39,208 nt of DNA from Flavobacteriales bacterium (GCA_013359255.1 JABWCF010000021.1:1-39208), one strand, 5' to 3'; shown: positions 8,946 through 18,445, counted from the stretch's first letter. Numbers and translations: made by a program. The notes: generated by a model from the letters alone, not told the origin.

Positions 8946-11210
8946 ATGGCATTCGATATTGAAATGATTAAGGAAGTTTACAAAAATCTTCCTGCAAAAA
9001 TTGAGGCAGCTCGCAAATTGGTTGGCCGCCCGCTTACCTTAACCGAAAAAATTCTTTATTCGCATTTGCATAAAGATCAACAACAAGAAGTGTTTTCCAG
9101 AGGAAAATCATACGTAGATTTTGCTCCCGACCGTGTGGCTATGCAAGATGCAACCGCTCAAATGGCACTGCTTCAGTTTATGCAAAGTGGCAGACCTAAA
9201 GTAGCCGTACCCTCTACCGTACATTGCGACCACCTTATTACGGCAAAAAATGGAGCAACAGAAGATTTAGCTTTTGCAAACAATGAAAGCAAAGAAGTGT
9301 ACGATTTTTTAGGTTCTGTTTCTAATAAATATGGTATTGGTTTTTGGAAACCCGGTGCAGGAATTATTCATCAGGTGGTGTTAGAAAATTATGCATTTCC
9401 GGGTGGTATGATGATAGGTACCGATTCGCATACCGTAAATGCAGGAGGATTGGGTATGATTGCCATTGGTGTGGGTGGTGCCGATGCCTGTGATGTAATG
9501 GCAGGTTTAGCTTGGGAATTAAAAATGCCTAAATTAATAGGAGTGAAATTAACCGGTAAACTAAACGGTTGGACAGCCCCTAAAGACGTGATATTAAAAG
9601 TAGCAGGTATTCTTACCGTAAAAGGAGGAACCGATGCCGTGGTAGAGTATTTTGGTGAAGGTGCTACTTCCATGAGTTGTACGGGCAAAGGAACCATCTG
9701 TAATATGGGAGCAGAAATTGGAGCCACAACATCTACGTTTGGTTACGATGCTTCTATGGAACGTTACCTAAAGGCAACCGGTAGAACCGATGTGGCTGAG
9801 TTGGCAAATGCTGTAAAAGAACATTTAACAGCCGATGCTGAGGTATATGCAAATCCATCAAACTATTTCGACCAAGTAATAGAAATTAATTTATCGGAAT
9901 TAGAACCCCATGTGAATGGTCCATTTACCCCCGATTTAGCAACACCCATTTCTAAACTAAAAGAAGTAGCCATTAAAAATGGCTGGCCTTTAAAAATATC
10001 GGTTGGGTTAATTGGTTCTTGCACCAATTCCTCTTACGAAGATATTTCGCGTGCAGTAAGTGTAGCCAAACAAGTTTCCGAAAAAGGATTAAAAGCCAAG
10101 GCAGAGTACTGCATCAACCCGGGTTCGGAACAAATTCGATATACCATTCAACGCGATGGATTTATTGATATTTTTAATCAAATAGGTGCAAAAGTTTTTA
10201 CCAATGCTTGTGGCCCATGCATAGGAATGTGGGATAGGATGGGAGCCGAAAAACAAGAAAAAAATACCATCATACATTCTTTTAATAGAAATTTTGCAAA
10301 GCGTGCAGACGGAAATCCAAATACCTATGCATTTGTAGCATCGCCCGAATTGGTAACCGCTATGGCTATTGCGGGCGATTTAACATTTAATCCGCTTACC
10401 GATACTCTTACCAATGAAAATGGAGACAAGATAAAATTAGATGCACCTTGTGGAGATGAACTTCCTAAAAAAGGTTTTGCTGTTGAAGATGCCGGTTTTC
10501 AAGCTCCGGCTACCGATGGCAGTAAACTTACGGTAAATGTTTCGCCAACCTCCAATCGATTACAGATACTTGAACCTTTTACTGCTTGGGAAGGCAGTGA
10601 TTTGAAAGGATTAAAATTATTAATTAAAGCAAAAGGAAAATGCACTACCGACCATATTTCTATGGCAGGTCCTTGGTTAAAATATCGCGGACACTTAGAT
10701 AACATTTCTAACAATATGCTAATTGGTGCAGTAAACTATTTTAACGAAAAAACAGATGCTGTAAAAAATCAGTTAACCGGAGCGTACGAAAGTGTTCCAA
10801 AGGTACAGCGCCAATATAAGGAGGAAGGAATAGGCTCTCTGGTGGTTGGCGATGAAAATTATGGAGAAGGTTCATCGCGTGAACACGCTGCAATGGAGCC
10901 TCGACATCTTGGTGTTCGTGCCGTATTGGTAAAATCATTTGCTCGTATTCACGAAACCAATTTAAAAAAACAAGGAATGTTGGCTTTAACATTTGCCGAT
11001 AAAAATGATTACGAAAAAATACAGGAAGACGATACTATAGACATTATTGGTTTAACTTCTTTTGCTCCCAATACTTCGTTAAGCGTAGTGTTGAACCATG
11101 CTGATGGCAGTAAACAAGAAATAAAGGCTAACCATAGTTACAATGCTCAACAAATTGAATGGTTTAAAGCAGGCGGGGCTTTAAATATCATTAGAGCAGC
11201 AATAGCATAA
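8946..11210 (+). CDS. acn: Aconitate hydratase (mitochondrial-type aconitase)
   Basis: 754 residues from the ATG at 8946. The frame extends upstream to a GTG at 8901, which overlaps the predicted promoter and is rejected. The enzyme isomerises citrate to isocitrate in the TCA cycle using a [4Fe-4S] cluster. Cluster ligands are Cys359 ([11 protein letters not shown]) and Cys422/Cys425 ([10 protein letters not shown]), at almost the same numbering as in mitochondrial aconitase. Other signatures are [11 protein letters not shown] and, in the swivelling C-terminal domain, [19 protein letters not shown]. Length and motif spacing fit the mitochondrial-type subfamily rather than AcnA/IRP or AcnB. 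A strong terminator follows immediately, so it is monocistronic. Confidence 0.97.
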   Translation: MAFDIEMIKEVYKNLPAKIEAARKLVGRPLTLTEKILYSHLHKDQQQEVFSRGKSYVDFAPDRVAMQDATAQMALLQFMQSGRPKVAVPSTVHCDHLITAKNGATEDLAFANNESKEVYDFLGSVSNKYGIGFWKPGAGIIHQVVLENYAFPGGMMIGTDSHTVNAGGLGMIAIGVGGADACDVMAGLAWELKMPKLIGVKLTGKLNGWTAPKDVILKVAGILTVKGGTDAVVEYFGEGATSMSCTGKGTICNMGAEIGATTSTFGYDASMERYLKATGRTDVAELANAVKEHLTADAEVYANPSNYFDQVIEINLSELEPHVNGPFTPDLATPISKLKEVAIKNGWPLKISVGLIGSCTNSSYEDISRAVSVAKQVSEKGLKAKAEYCINPGSEQIRYTIQRDGFIDIFNQIGAKVFTNACGPCIGMWDRMGAEKQEKNTIIHSFNRNFAKRADGNPNTYAFVASPELVTAMAIAGDLTFNPLTDTLTNENGDKIKLDAPCGDELPKKGFAVEDAGFQAPATDGSKLTVNVSPTSNRLQILEPFTAWEGSDLKGLKLLIKAKGKCTTDHISMAGPWLKYRGHLDNISNNMLIGAVNYFNEKTDAVKNQLTGAYESVPKVQRQYKEEGIGSLVVGDENYGEGSSREHAAMEPRHLGVRAVLVKSFARIHETNLKKQGMLALTFADKNDYEKIQEDDTIDIIGLTSFAPNTSLSVVLNHADGSKQEIKANHSYNAQQIEWFKAGGALNIIRAAIA

Positions 11211-11212
11211 TA

Positions 11213-11247
11213 AAAAAAAGAGGCAGCTGTAGCTGCCTCTTTTTTTT
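11213..11247 (+). terminator. Intrinsic terminator after acn
   Basis: A near-perfect palindrome: A-tract plus GAGGCAGCT, a 2-nt loop, AGCTGCCTC and a T-tract. It can work in both directions. Confidence 0.9.
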
Positions 11248-11258
11248 AAGAGAACCTT

Positions 11259-11441
11259 CTATTTCTCCACCAACATTTTTTTAGTGTCCACCACTTTACC
11301 ATCTACCACAATGCTGTATTGGTAAATGCCCTGAGAAAGATGGACGGGGAATGGAGTTGTTCCAAGTGTTTTGAGGTACAAAAAACAGATTGAGAAGAGA
11401 AAAAGGGTTACTTCGTTTCCAATTGTTCTCGATACGCTCTG
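11259..11441 (-). pseudogene. Severed C-terminal end of a T9SS-sorted protein (gene remnant)
   Basis: Read on the minus strand from 11342 to the TAG at 11259-11261, the frame encodes HLSQGIYQYSIVVDGKVV followed by DTKKMLVEK. This is the last strand pair and Lys-rich tail of a Bacteroidota T9SS sorting domain. Upstream, the frame stays open only to a stop at 11442-11444 and holds no plausible start and no recognisable protein; the sorting domain's own N-terminal part (YPNP motif) is missing. I read this as the surviving 3' end of a deleted or recombined surface-protein gene. The stretch 11248-11606 contains nothing else coding. Confidence 0.65.
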
Positions 11442-11466
11442 CTACTCGAACGGACAAAGAAACGAA
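11412..11466. repeat. Palindromic intergenic element
   Basis: TTCGTTTC (11412-11419) pairs perfectly with GAAACGAA (11459-11466). Inside lies a second, imperfect inverted part (TTGTTCTCGATA ... TACTCGAACGGACAA). The arrangement resembles the short palindromic repeats scattered between genes in Bacteroidota genomes. Only one copy is in this window, so its repeat status is inferred. Confidence 0.45.
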
Positions 11467-11606
11467 ATCATTAAAAATAATTATTGCTTTGAGTAACCGA
11501 GCGTTTGCAAAGTGAATCGTGAAGCAAGGTAGTTTGGTCTTTAAATTATAAATTTCAACCTTTCAAAATTCTTTCTACCTTTACATAAACCAAAAAACTA
11601 ATTATT

Positions 11607-12059
11607 ATGCATTTTATTATTGCCATTTCAGTAGCAGCTCTTCTATTTATGACGGGTGTTTTTCTACTTTTAAAAGTTAAGAAAGAAAATTTAGGTTGGT
11701 TTTTTAAACTGGCCGCTTATAAAGCCATGGTGGCCGGAATGGTTTTTATAACGGCTTCTTTGTGTATGGGTATTTGTAAGCTTTCTCACTGCGGAGGTTC
11801 GGCATGTGCTAAACAAACTTGCATTCAATCTTGTGGTGGTTCTGAGCATTCGGGCACTTGCTCAACAAAAGCAGAATGTGGTAAATCTGAAGCAGGATGC
11901 TGTTCTAAAAAGGAAGATAAAAAATGCCATTCCAACCCAACCGAAAAAGCATCTTGTAAAAACGAAGGGGGCGATTGTAAAAATGGCTGCCAATGCGAAG
12001 AAGATTGTAATTGTGAACATTGCATGGAAAAGGAAAAAGATGCCGAAATTAAGCCGTAA
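11607..12059 (+). CDS. Small membrane protein with an 18-cysteine C-terminal tail
   Basis: 150 residues. Residues 1-23 (MHFIIAISVAALLFMTGVFL) and ~32-55 (FFKLAAYKAMVAGMVFITA) are two hydrophobic segments that would put both ends on the same side of the membrane. The remaining ~95 residues are hydrophilic, rich in Lys/Glu/Ser/Gly and hold all 18 cysteines as spaced pairs and singles, for example CMGIC, SHCGGSAC, GCC, GCQCEEDCNCEHC. This looks like a metallothionein-like metal-binding tail or a redox-rich low-complexity region. I do not recognise the family. It has its own terminator downstream. An overlapping +1-frame reading (11806-12090) is Lys-rich nonsense and is not called. Metal binding is inference. 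Confidence 0.8.
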   Translation: MHFIIAISVAALLFMTGVFLLLKVKKENLGWFFKLAAYKAMVAGMVFITASLCMGICKLSHCGGSACAKQTCIQSCGGSEHSGTCSTKAECGKSEAGCCSKKEDKKCHSNPTEKASCKNEGGDCKNGCQCEEDCNCEHCMEKEKDAEIKP

Positions 12060-12115
12060 TTATTTGCTTAAAGGAGAACCGAAAAATTGAGTTTTAGATA
12101 ATCTCCTCTTAAAAC

Positions 12116-12147
12116 AAAAAAAGCCCGATTTTCAAATCGGGCTTTTT
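12116..12147. terminator. Bidirectional intrinsic terminator
   Basis: A-tract, GCCCGATTT, 2-nt loop, AAATCGGGC, T-tract. It lies between the Cys-rich protein gene and the convergent T9SS protein gene. Confidence 0.9.
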
Positions 12148-12165
12148 TATTTTGGCTAGAAAGAA

Positions 12166-13371
12166 TTACAATACGTTAATTTTAATAACCTGTGTGTTGT
12201 TTTCTGCTTTTACTTTTACAAAGTACACACCCGAATTGATTCCTGAAAGATCAAGGGCTTTAAAGTATGTTCCTGTATTTAATGTTTCGTTTACAAAAAC
12301 TTTTACTTCTTTTCCTGTAATGTCGAATAAAGAAATTTCAACATTTCCGACTTTTTCTAATTCAACTTTTATGTTAGCAAAACTTTTCTCAACCGGATTT
12401 GGGTATACACTGGTTTTAAAACCAAATGAACTGTTTTCTGATATACCAACTGCAGAAGTAATTTTATAGTCCATATCCAAGTGGTAGAAGCCCGAATTGT
12501 AAGCTAATCCGGGAATAAATTGCCCGTTCCATCCTTGTTGATTGATGTTATAGCGAACCGTATTCACTAACATTTGTCCGTGGTTATAATACCCTTGGTC
12601 TATTGTTTTGTCATTATCTCTGAACTGATATAAAAGGAAGGTATTACGTTTAACAAAAGGCTGAGGAGTCATGTAAGGATCCAAGGTATCACCTAAATTA
12701 GTGGGGTTTCCGTTTTTATAGAATGCTGTAACAGCAACCACTTCACCGGCTCCTGCCGTAAAATTTGATGTGGCAAGTTGAATGGCATTTTGGTAATACA
12801 TAGAAGTGTCATTGCCTGTGAGTAATACTTTTACTTCAGCAAAATCTCCCGTTCCTTCGTTTTTGGTATAATCGTATGCAATTCGTGCATTCGAACGCCC
12901 GTCATTACTCCATCCTGTGGGGTTGTAAGTCATAGCATTGTGTTTGTACATTTGAATGTGTAAAGTATCAGGATTTGCATTTTGGTAACGGAAATAACGA
13001 TACCAAATTCGAATAGAATCTACCTTATAAGTTTCGGTATTTAACAGGGGGCCTCCATTTCCGCTCAATGCCCAGTAAGCACTGTACGGATCTAAAACTT
13101 GGCCCAAACCATGTACCCACACAGGTCCCATGCCATTGCTAAATTCTACCTGAACCGTAGTATCCGGAAACATGTGGTAGCGAAAATACGATACATCTCC
13201 ACCTTGGTCGTAAACGGTTTGGCCGTAATTAAACCAAGCAGAAAGTACTTTTTGCTTAGTAGTACTTCTTTCAAATGAAACCGACACACTGTTGTACGGT
13301 TCCGTTGTACTCTGTGCGTAGGTCTGAATAGCAAGACCCGCAAGGAATAAAGAAAATAAAAATCTTTTCAT
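12166..13371 (-). CDS. Secreted T9SS-sorted protein of unknown function
   Basis: 401 residues. Residues 1-19 (MKRFLFSLFLAGLAIQTYA) form a signal peptide. The last ~85 residues are a type A T9SS sorting domain (SVYPNPVEKSF, ISLFDITGKEV, INSGVYFVKVKAE). The ~300-residue body is rich in Tyr, Trp, Asn and Asp, predicted beta, with clustered aromatic stretches (RIWYRYFRYQN, SYFRYHMFPD) and only polar connectors. I recognise no catalytic motif or known domain; a carbohydrate- or surface-binding beta-sandwich is possible but unproven. It ends at a terminator shared with the Cys-rich protein gene and has a clean TACCTTTG -7 box upstream. Confidence 0.88.
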   Translation of the reverse strand: MKRFLFSLFLAGLAIQTYAQSTTEPYNSVSVSFERSTTKQKVLSAWFNYGQTVYDQGGDVSYFRYHMFPDTTVQVEFSNGMGPVWVHGLGQVLDPYSAYWALSGNGGPLLNTETYKVDSIRIWYRYFRYQNANPDTLHIQMYKHNAMTYNPTGWSNDGRSNARIAYDYTKNEGTGDFAEVKVLLTGNDTSMYYQNAIQLATSNFTAGAGEVVAVTAFYKNGNPTNLGDTLDPYMTPQPFVKRNTFLLYQFRDNDKTIDQGYYNHGQMLVNTVRYNINQQGWNGQFIPGLAYNSGFYHLDMDYKITSAVGISENSSFGFKTSVYPNPVEKSFANIKVELEKVGNVEISLFDITGKEVKVFVNETLNTGTYFKALDLSGINSGVYFVKVKAENNTQVIKINVL

Positions 13372-13396
13372 AATAAATAATTTTATGGTTACTGTT

Positions 13397-13404
13397 CAAA
13401 GGTA
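13397..13404 (-). promoter_or_regulatory. -7 promoter box of the T9SS protein gene ending at 12166
   Basis: On the minus strand this reads TACCTTTG, an exact TAnnTTTG match, giving a leader of about 19 nt. No clear -33 TTG is seen at the usual distance. Confidence 0.4.
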
Positions 13405-13483
13405 ATAAAAATGTAATTTGTTTAATAGCATACGAATTAATAATTTAGGCACGTAATTTGTCAATACAATGAAAATTTATTCT

Positions 13484-14674
13484 ATGAAAAAGATACAATT
13501 TATTGCGGTGTGTGTGGTTTTTTCCACTTTTAGCATAAAAGCTCAAACGAATTTAGTTATGAATGGAAGCTTCGAAGATATTGGAAAAAAGAAACCTAAA
13601 GAATTAGGGCAAATAGAAGTAACCCATAATTGGAAATCGCCAACATTGGCAAAAGCCGATTTGTATATGACGGGAAATAAAAATCCCGACATTTCTATTC
13701 CCGCAAATACCTTAGGCGAGGAAAGCCCTGCATCAGGTCAACTATATGCAGGTATCCGTGCCTTTTCATACAAATCTAAAGATCCAAGATCCTATCTTCA
13801 GGCAAGGCTGAGTACTCCGCTTGAGGCCGGCAAAAAGTATTGCATTAAATTCAGTGCAAGTCTTTCTGATTTGTCCAAGTATGCCATAAATAATTTAGGA
13901 GCTTATCTTTCGTCCGATCCGGTTTCGGCTGAAAATACTGATATTTTAAAGTTTAAAGCACAAGTAATTAAAAAAGAAAATCCTGCCATTGATAAGTTGG
14001 CCATGTGGGAAGATATTTGTGCTGTTTTTAAAGCCAGCGGTGGAGAGGAGTACATTACTATCGGCAATTTTAGCGAAGATGCACAAACCCTTCAAACAAA
14101 GGTAAAACGCCCTGTTGGTTTTAATAAACCGCAAATTGCGCAAGCTTACTATTATATTGATGATGTTTCGGTTTATTCGCTCGAAGAGGTGGGAACCTGC
14201 CTCTGTGGTAAACTTATCGGATTGGAAAAAGCAGAAACGATTGAAAGAAACTTTCAAAGCGATACCTCTAAGAAAGCAATGCAAGATGAATTAGAAAGAG
14301 AAAAAAGAGAAAAGGCTGCTGCGGCAGCAGCCCTTGCCAATAAAAATGCAAGTGCACTTATTTTAGATTTTGATGTAAATAAATTTGCAATGCCGGCAGG
14401 TGCAGAATTTGATATTGATCCGATAGTAGAAGACATGAAGAAAAAAGAAAATGCTTCGGTTAAAATAGAGGTTATATCACATATCGACAAATCGGAGCCC
14501 GAGCCATTATCCGATAAACGGGCATCGGTAGTTCAAAAATACATTCAATCCAAAGGAATTGCGAAAGAAAGAATTATAATCAAATCAATGAAGGCGGCAC
14601 AGCCCATAGATACCGGCACAAGTGATGAAGCCAAGCAAAAAAATGCAAGGGTAGAACTGAAATTAATTAAATAA
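13484..14674 (+). CDS. Secreted protein with N-terminal jelly-roll-like domain and C-terminal OmpA-like domain
   Basis: 396 residues from the ATG at 13484; an ATG five codons earlier (13469) is also possible but sits almost on the likely transcription start. Residues 1-20 are a signal peptide (MKKIQFIAVCVVFSTFSIKA). Residues ~25-215 resemble a jelly-roll carbohydrate-binding-like domain (NLVMNGSFEDIG at the start, YYIDDVSVYSLEE at the end). A charged Ala-rich helix (~255-285) leads to an OmpA-like domain: ALILDFDVNKFAMPAG, LSDKRASVVQKYIQSKGI, KNARVELKL. The Arg of the peptidoglycan-binding signature (SDKRA) is kept, while the usual GHTD is altered (SHIDKSEP). It may tether something to the cell wall; partner unknown. 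Confidence 0.87.
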   Translation: MKKIQFIAVCVVFSTFSIKAQTNLVMNGSFEDIGKKKPKELGQIEVTHNWKSPTLAKADLYMTGNKNPDISIPANTLGEESPASGQLYAGIRAFSYKSKDPRSYLQARLSTPLEAGKKYCIKFSASLSDLSKYAINNLGAYLSSDPVSAENTDILKFKAQVIKKENPAIDKLAMWEDICAVFKASGGEEYITIGNFSEDAQTLQTKVKRPVGFNKPQIAQAYYYIDDVSVYSLEEVGTCLCGKLIGLEKAETIERNFQSDTSKKAMQDELEREKREKAAAAAALANKNASALILDFDVNKFAMPAGAEFDIDPIVEDMKKKENASVKIEVISHIDKSEPEPLSDKRASVVQKYIQSKGIAKERIIIKSMKAAQPIDTGTSDEAKQKNARVELKLIK

Positions 14675-14688
14675 ACATTTCACTCTTT

Positions 14689-14723
14689 AAAAAAGGCTGC
14701 TCTCTTTAGGGCAGCCTTTTTTA
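14689..14723 (+). terminator. Intrinsic terminator after the OmpA-like gene
   Basis: A-tract, GGCTGC, 10-nt loop, GCAGCC, T-tract, just downstream of the stop codon at 14674. Confidence 0.85.
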
Positions 14724-14758
14724 TTTATATAGTACATTCGTTTTTTATTTCAGTTCAC

Positions 14759-17137
14759 TTGAATTATAAAAGTTGCATATTCATTTTCTCATTTTTTTTG
14801 TACAACACTCTTTGTGTATGGGCACAAAACAGCTTTATAGAGAAAACATTTGATGAACAAAAATTAACCACCTTGCTATATGAAAAAGTAAACGCTTTCA
14901 GAATCGAAAATAACTTACCGTTATTCGAATTAACAAAAGAACTGGAGAATGCATCAGCTTTGCATGCTACATACATGAAAAAGACAAGAAAGATACAGCT
15001 TATTCAGTCTTTAAAAGCTAAAAAAGATACATTTAAAAGAGTAAAAAAATCAAAGGGAAAATATGCCCAAGTAGCAGAAAATATTTTTTCTTATACCTTG
15101 CCAGATGCTAAGAAAATAGGAAAAAGTAAAAACACGGTAAATTCTTATAACGATTTGGTGGAAATTATTTTTCAGACATGGATAAATGACAAAAAAACGC
15201 GAGCCATAATACTCAACAACAGCTATTATAAAACCGGTTTGGCCGCTACTTTCGATTATAAAAAAAGAACGGTATACCTCTCTCAGGTTTACGCTTCGGA
15301 AGCATTCGATTTTAAAGAGCTAACAAAACAAAACAAAAAAGACTTTCACATCAAACCATACTCAAAAACGAAGTGTAACGCCTTTTTAATAAATAATCCA
15401 AACCTTGCCGAACTGCTCGCTAATAATATAGAGGTGGTAAATAATGAAATTTATTTATACTACCACGATGCTTCCTTTTTTAAAAATAATTTCAAAAAAA
15501 ATAAAGATGCACTTGCCGTAGACGTAGTGTTACGGAAGCAATATGAATGTAGTACAGGAAATAAATTATACCCTTCAGAAGTACACGATGGAGTACTTCT
15601 AAAGCCAGTACGAAAGGCTAAATGGTTTGCAGCAAATCCTCTTAAAAAAACCGGAGAATTATATGTTAAATTGGGTAAAATGCCATCAGGCCTCGATTCT
15701 ACTAATTCCGAAATAAACCTGCTTATTATAAAGGAAGGTTGCCTCTGTCAAACTATTTTTTTCAATAACCTCGATGGAGAAAATCTTTCACTACTTGGAT
15801 TGCCTTTGGTCATGGATACGCTCTCCCTTCAGTCAAAACCCGATTCCATTAAGAAGTATATTTCTTTTACGGTTCCTTTTCCAAGAAATAAGTGGAATTT
15901 TAATGAAGAGGATATAAAACCCTTTTTAGATTCACTGGAACTGAACCGATATAATATTAAAAGAATTGATATTACTGCTTTTTCCTCAATTGAGGGCGAT
16001 TCCGTTAAAAACGTATTGTTGCAAATGAATAGGGCTAACTCTATTTTACAGGTTATAGAACAATACAATTTGCAAAAAGTAGCAACAGAAATAAAAACGA
16101 AAGAGAATTGGGAGGGTTTTTTCGAATCACTCAAAGGTTCGCCCTACGCAAATAAATTACAAGGATTAACCGAACCACAAATAAGAGCAATGCTTTTATC
16201 CGATTCGCTTGGCTTTTTGATAGAACCTTATCTCGAAGACCAACGAAAGGCAGAAGTATTTCTTACCGTAGAATCTATTTTTGTAGATTCTATACAACCA
16301 CAGAGTATTGCTAAAAAAATTACAGAAGTTATAAAACAAAAAAATATCGATAAAGCAAAAGCTCTTCAAGCCTTGCTTTACCGCTATGCCATTGAAGAAA
16401 AAATAGAACATCAATACACCTATCAATTCTCTATTTCTAGGCAAAAAGAACATATTCCATTGCTGAATAATTTGCTCGTATTCAAAGAGTGTTTTTATGA
16501 ACAAAGCCATACCGATAGTTTTCGCCAACAATTAAAAGAAGAATTTTTAGCTCTGTATTTTACCGACCCTGCGAATCCCTACGTACTATACAATAAACTT
16601 CTAATGGAATTGGAGTTTTGGGAAAAAGATATTCTTAAAATACCCGATCCGGAACCTTTGCTGAAAGAAATGAAAAAATTATACTCTACCCGAATCGAAA
16701 ACTGGAGAATCAATCGTCTGATACTAAACTATCATATTTTAGCAGCCGACTATTACTACGAGAAAAAAGATTTTGCAAAACGAGAAAAAGAACTGAAAGA
16801 AGTACGAAAATTTATTTTTAGCTCAAAATTAGACATGGAGCAAACGTATGCCATGGCTCGTTACTTTATCTTTCAGTTGCGTGTAGATTGGGCAATAGAA
16901 TTAATGTTGCCTTGGATAAAAAGTAAAAATTACGATGAAGATTTTTTGTTTATTTTTTTAAGTATTGCCATTTACGATGCAAAAAAAATACCCGAGCAGG
17001 ACTATGCCAATTTAATGAAACAGGCATTGCACCTTAATAAAGATAGATATTGTAAATTATTCGGACATCCCAACATGAGTTTTCAGTTACTAAAAAATAA
17101 CACAATAAAATCCGAATATTGTAAGCATTGCAACTAA
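14759..17137 (+). CDS. Secreted CAP-domain protein with OmpA-like and helical C-terminal regions
   Basis: 792 residues starting at TTG (14759). No in-frame ATG or GTG lies upstream, and the first downstream Met would remove the signal peptide (MNYKSCIFIFSFFLYNTLC). A TACATTCG box at 14733-14740 fits this start with a short leader. Residues ~35-180 resemble a CAP/SCP domain (LLYEKVNAFRIENNLPLFEL, ASALHATYM, AQVAENIF, TWINDKKTRAIILNNSYYKTG). Residues ~400-500 look OmpA-like (IDITAFSSIEGDS, MNRANSILQVIEQY, RKAEVFLTVE). The C-terminal ~270 residues are charged, helical and TPR-like. No sorting domain is seen, so it is probably periplasmic or attached to the envelope. Six bp separate it from the MFS gene. 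Confidence 0.82.
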   Translation: MNYKSCIFIFSFFLYNTLCVWAQNSFIEKTFDEQKLTTLLYEKVNAFRIENNLPLFELTKELENASALHATYMKKTRKIQLIQSLKAKKDTFKRVKKSKGKYAQVAENIFSYTLPDAKKIGKSKNTVNSYNDLVEIIFQTWINDKKTRAIILNNSYYKTGLAATFDYKKRTVYLSQVYASEAFDFKELTKQNKKDFHIKPYSKTKCNAFLINNPNLAELLANNIEVVNNEIYLYYHDASFFKNNFKKNKDALAVDVVLRKQYECSTGNKLYPSEVHDGVLLKPVRKAKWFAANPLKKTGELYVKLGKMPSGLDSTNSEINLLIIKEGCLCQTIFFNNLDGENLSLLGLPLVMDTLSLQSKPDSIKKYISFTVPFPRNKWNFNEEDIKPFLDSLELNRYNIKRIDITAFSSIEGDSVKNVLLQMNRANSILQVIEQYNLQKVATEIKTKENWEGFFESLKGSPYANKLQGLTEPQIRAMLLSDSLGFLIEPYLEDQRKAEVFLTVESIFVDSIQPQSIAKKITEVIKQKNIDKAKALQALLYRYAIEEKIEHQYTYQFSISRQKEHIPLLNNLLVFKECFYEQSHTDSFRQQLKEEFLALYFTDPANPYVLYNKLLMELEFWEKDILKIPDPEPLLKEMKKLYSTRIENWRINRLILNYHILAADYYYEKKDFAKREKELKEVRKFIFSSKLDMEQTYAMARYFIFQLRVDWAIELMLPWIKSKNYDEDFLFIFLSIAIYDAKKIPEQDYANLMKQALHLNKDRYCKLFGHPNMSFQLLKNNTIKSEYCKHCN

Positions 17138-17143
17138 TCTATA

Positions 17144-18433
17144 ATGTTGGAGAAAAGTAATAAAAAAACAATCAATGCATGGGCTTTTTACGATTGGGCG
17201 AACTCATCCTATCCACTGGTAATTACCACAGCTATATTCCCTATATTTTACGAGGCTATTACTACTTCAACACTTGCCAATGGAACTTCTTCTGACGAAG
17301 TATTATTTTTTGGCAGGCATTATATTAATACCGCTTTAATTTCTTACGTAAGTGCCTTTATGTTTTTGCTTGTTTCTGTACTCATTCCTTTGCTTTCCGG
17401 CATTGCCGATTATATGGGTAATAAAAAAAGTTTTCTGAAAGGGTTTTGTTATTTAGGGGCTTTTTCTTGCATCCTGCTTTATTTTTTTGATGTTCGTTTT
17501 TTAGAGTTGGGTATTTTAACGTACATAATGGCAGGTATTGGCTTTTGGGGAAGTTTGGTGTTTTATAATGCGTATCTGCCCGAAATTGCACACGAAAGTG
17601 AACATGACCGCATTAGTGCAAAAGGATATGCATTAGGATATATAGGCAGTGCCCTTTTATTAATAGTTTGTTTGGTATTCATTTTAACCGAAACACTTCC
17701 TGCAAAGTGGGCTTTTGTTTTTACCGGAATATGGTGGTTAGGTTTTGCACAATACACATTTATGCATTTGCCAAATGGAGGTGCTAAAACAGTTGTAAAA
17801 GAAAAACTTCTGCTAAAGGGATTTAACGAATTAAAAAATGTATGGAAACAAATTCAAAATAATACGGTTTTAAAACGCTATTTACGGGCATTTTTTGTTT
17901 ACAGCATGTCGGTACAAACCATTATGTTAATGGCAGTGTATTTCGGAACCAAAGAAATAACTTGGCCAAAAGAAGATGATGCAAAAACAGGATTAATAAT
18001 TAGCGTTTTGTTAATTCAGTTTTTAGCCATACCCGGAGCTTATGGTTTAAGCTGGCTTTCTTCAAAAATCGGAAATATTAAAGCACTTGTATTTGTGGTA
18101 TTTTGCTGGATTGTTATCTGTATTTCGGCATTGTGGGTATATACCCCCAATCAATTTTATGGTATAGCCGCAGCAGTAGGTTTGGTTATGGGAGGTATTC
18201 AATCTTTAAGTCGCTCAACGTATTCAAAATTATTACCCGAAACAAAAGATACCTCATCGTATTTTTCGTTTTACGATGTGTCGGAAAAAATTGGAATTGT
18301 GGTGGGCGTTTTTGCATACGGATTTATTGAAGAATTAACAGGAAGTATGCGAAATTCTATTTTTCTTTTGGCCGCATTTTTTGCTTTAGGAATTGCTCTT
18401 TTACTTTTTATTCCAAGAGAAAAAAAGAAATAG
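17144..18433 (+). CDS. UMF1-type MFS transporter
   Basis: 429 residues with about 12 TM segments. The N-terminal motif INAWAFYDWANSSYP is the hallmark of the UMF1/Atg22-like branch of the major facilitator superfamily. SGIADYMGNKKSFLK matches the loop 2-3 MFS motif and GGIQSLSRSTYSKLLPE the second-half signature of this branch. It sits in the inner membrane; the substrate in bacteria is not established. It begins 6 bp after the CAP-domain gene and is probably cotranscribed with it. The next gene (LhgO) has its own -7 box in the 40-bp gap. Confidence 0.92.
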   Translation: MLEKSNKKTINAWAFYDWANSSYPLVITTAIFPIFYEAITTSTLANGTSSDEVLFFGRHYINTALISYVSAFMFLLVSVLIPLLSGIADYMGNKKSFLKGFCYLGAFSCILLYFFDVRFLELGILTYIMAGIGFWGSLVFYNAYLPEIAHESEHDRISAKGYALGYIGSALLLIVCLVFILTETLPAKWAFVFTGIWWLGFAQYTFMHLPNGGAKTVVKEKLLLKGFNELKNVWKQIQNNTVLKRYLRAFFVYSMSVQTIMLMAVYFGTKEITWPKEDDAKTGLIISVLLIQFLAIPGAYGLSWLSSKIGNIKALVFVVFCWIVICISALWVYTPNQFYGIAAAVGLVMGGIQSLSRSTYSKLLPETKDTSSYFSFYDVSEKIGIVVGVFAYGFIEELTGSMRNSIFLLAAFFALGIALLLFIPREKKK

Positions 18434-18445
18434 TAGTATTTGTTT

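Noticed and set aside
11806-12090. 94-residue overlapping frame, Lys-rich
   Set aside because: Shifted reading of the Cys-rich protein gene. The composition comes from its codon pattern, while the called frame has membrane segments and a proper start.
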